Source: Micrasema longulum
Taxonomy: Eukaryota > Arthropoda > Insecta > Trichoptera > Brachycentridae
Assembly (NCBI GenBank): GCA_022494885.1
Contig: JAGVSM010003995.1
Location: 186,001 to 250,000, forward strand
DNA: 64,000 nucleotides
Reading direction: 5' to 3'
Made by a program: the position numbers and the translations under genes. Every line of letters starts with the position of its first letter. The stretch's first letter is position 1. Shown piece by piece: positions 63,606 through 64,000 of this stretch. The notes under the pieces are model-generated. The model was not told the origin of the DNA. It saw only the letters and a program-made list of their open reading frames with translations, and did not search any database.

Positions 63606-64000
63606 TTAGATCTAAATTTCTTGTAATAGACAGCGAAAGCATTTTTGAGAAGGGAAATGGAAGTCTAGGCGTTTACAGGTCTTGTGACCTATCATTGTCT
63701 GGTTTTAGTGGTCACTTTACACACAATGAAACATTTATCATTGTGCATATGTTTAAACATTCTCATTTGTTCAACTATTCCTGACTTTCGGAAAGTAAAA
63801 GCCCTAAAATCTTTATCGTGTGGGTGAGATTTATTCGGTTGAACCAATTCACATACTAGGCAACGCCTGAAAACAGTTTTCTAATTTTTGTACTTCTTCT
63901 TATACCAGTTAGTTAAAACAACAATGTTTTGAGTATGTCTAAATACTTGTAGACAGGCTGAATTTCCCCCCTAGGGAGTTTTTGAGATCTAAATTTTTTG
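63606..64000 (+). repeat. Family A tandem array: one full unit and the start of the next
   Basis: 'AGATCTAAATTT' begins at 63608 and again at 63985, so the unit is 377 bases. Between them are 'ATGGAAGTCTAGGCGTTTAC', 'TTGTGACCTATCATTGTCTG', 'GTGTGGGTGAGATTTATTCG', 'ACTAGGCAACGCCTGAAAAC' and 'CTTGTAGACAGGCTGAATTT'. The array continues past the window edge. Confidence 0.85.

Noticed and set aside
1..64000. CRISPR array or prokaryotic operon
   Set aside because: No regular short repeats with unique spacers and no dense coding; sequence content is eukaryotic.
1..64000. Host gene exons
   Set aside because: Every coding signal strong enough to recognise belongs to a retroelement or transposase; small unknown exons cannot be excluded without transcript data.

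Overview
The window is strongly AT-rich nuclear DNA from a eukaryote, most probably an insect or another arthropod. The reasons are a mixture of decayed non-LTR retrotransposons of types common in insects, tRNA-derived SINEs, a mariner-type relic, long A/T runs, and no compact gene packing or bacterial-style ORFs. I recognise no host protein-coding exon, genuine tRNA or rRNA gene, or CRISPR array. The window reads as a repeat graveyard with one well-preserved element. The species cannot be named from the sequence.

The one near-complete element is a LINE at about 28.61-33.11 kb on the + strand. It has an open gag-like ORF1 with three zinc knuckles (28608-29753). After 72 bases comes an open 958-codon ORF2 with an APE-type endonuclease and a reverse transcriptase (29826-32702). 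A five-unit, 45-base minisatellite follows in the 3' UTR, and the element ends in an A-rich tail. A second, 5'-truncated copy of the same 3' end lies at about 21.70-21.88 kb. The element abuts a copy of an abundant satellite-like repeat (family A), so the upstream ATG of ORF1 sits at the junction.

Region by region. 0-10 kb: LINE 3' fragments (family D), SINE S1, a decayed RT on the - strand (3.5-4.2 kb), an RT fragment split by a second LINE (6.2-7.6 kb), and a long - strand RT relic (8.7-9.95 kb). 10-28 kb: family A, B and H repeats, SINEs S1-S3, and several RT tails. 28-33 kb: the intact LINE. 33-45 kb: family A fragments, a hAT-like element with 15-base terminal repeats (36.1-37.1 kb), LINE tails and a 229-codon open RT tail (40.8-41.5 kb). 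44.4-45.1 kb: a large inverted duplication built on nested SINEs. 45-64 kb: more LINE tails, family B, a mariner-type transposase relic (57.0-58.1 kb), and family A. The last 400 bases show one full 377-base unit of family A running into the next, which indicates a tandem array.

Autonomous LINEs would supply the enzymes that could move the SINEs. The intact LINE is the only element here that still looks capable of encoding its own machinery. All repeat families were defined by eye from similarity within the window. No database was searched, and identities are qualitative.
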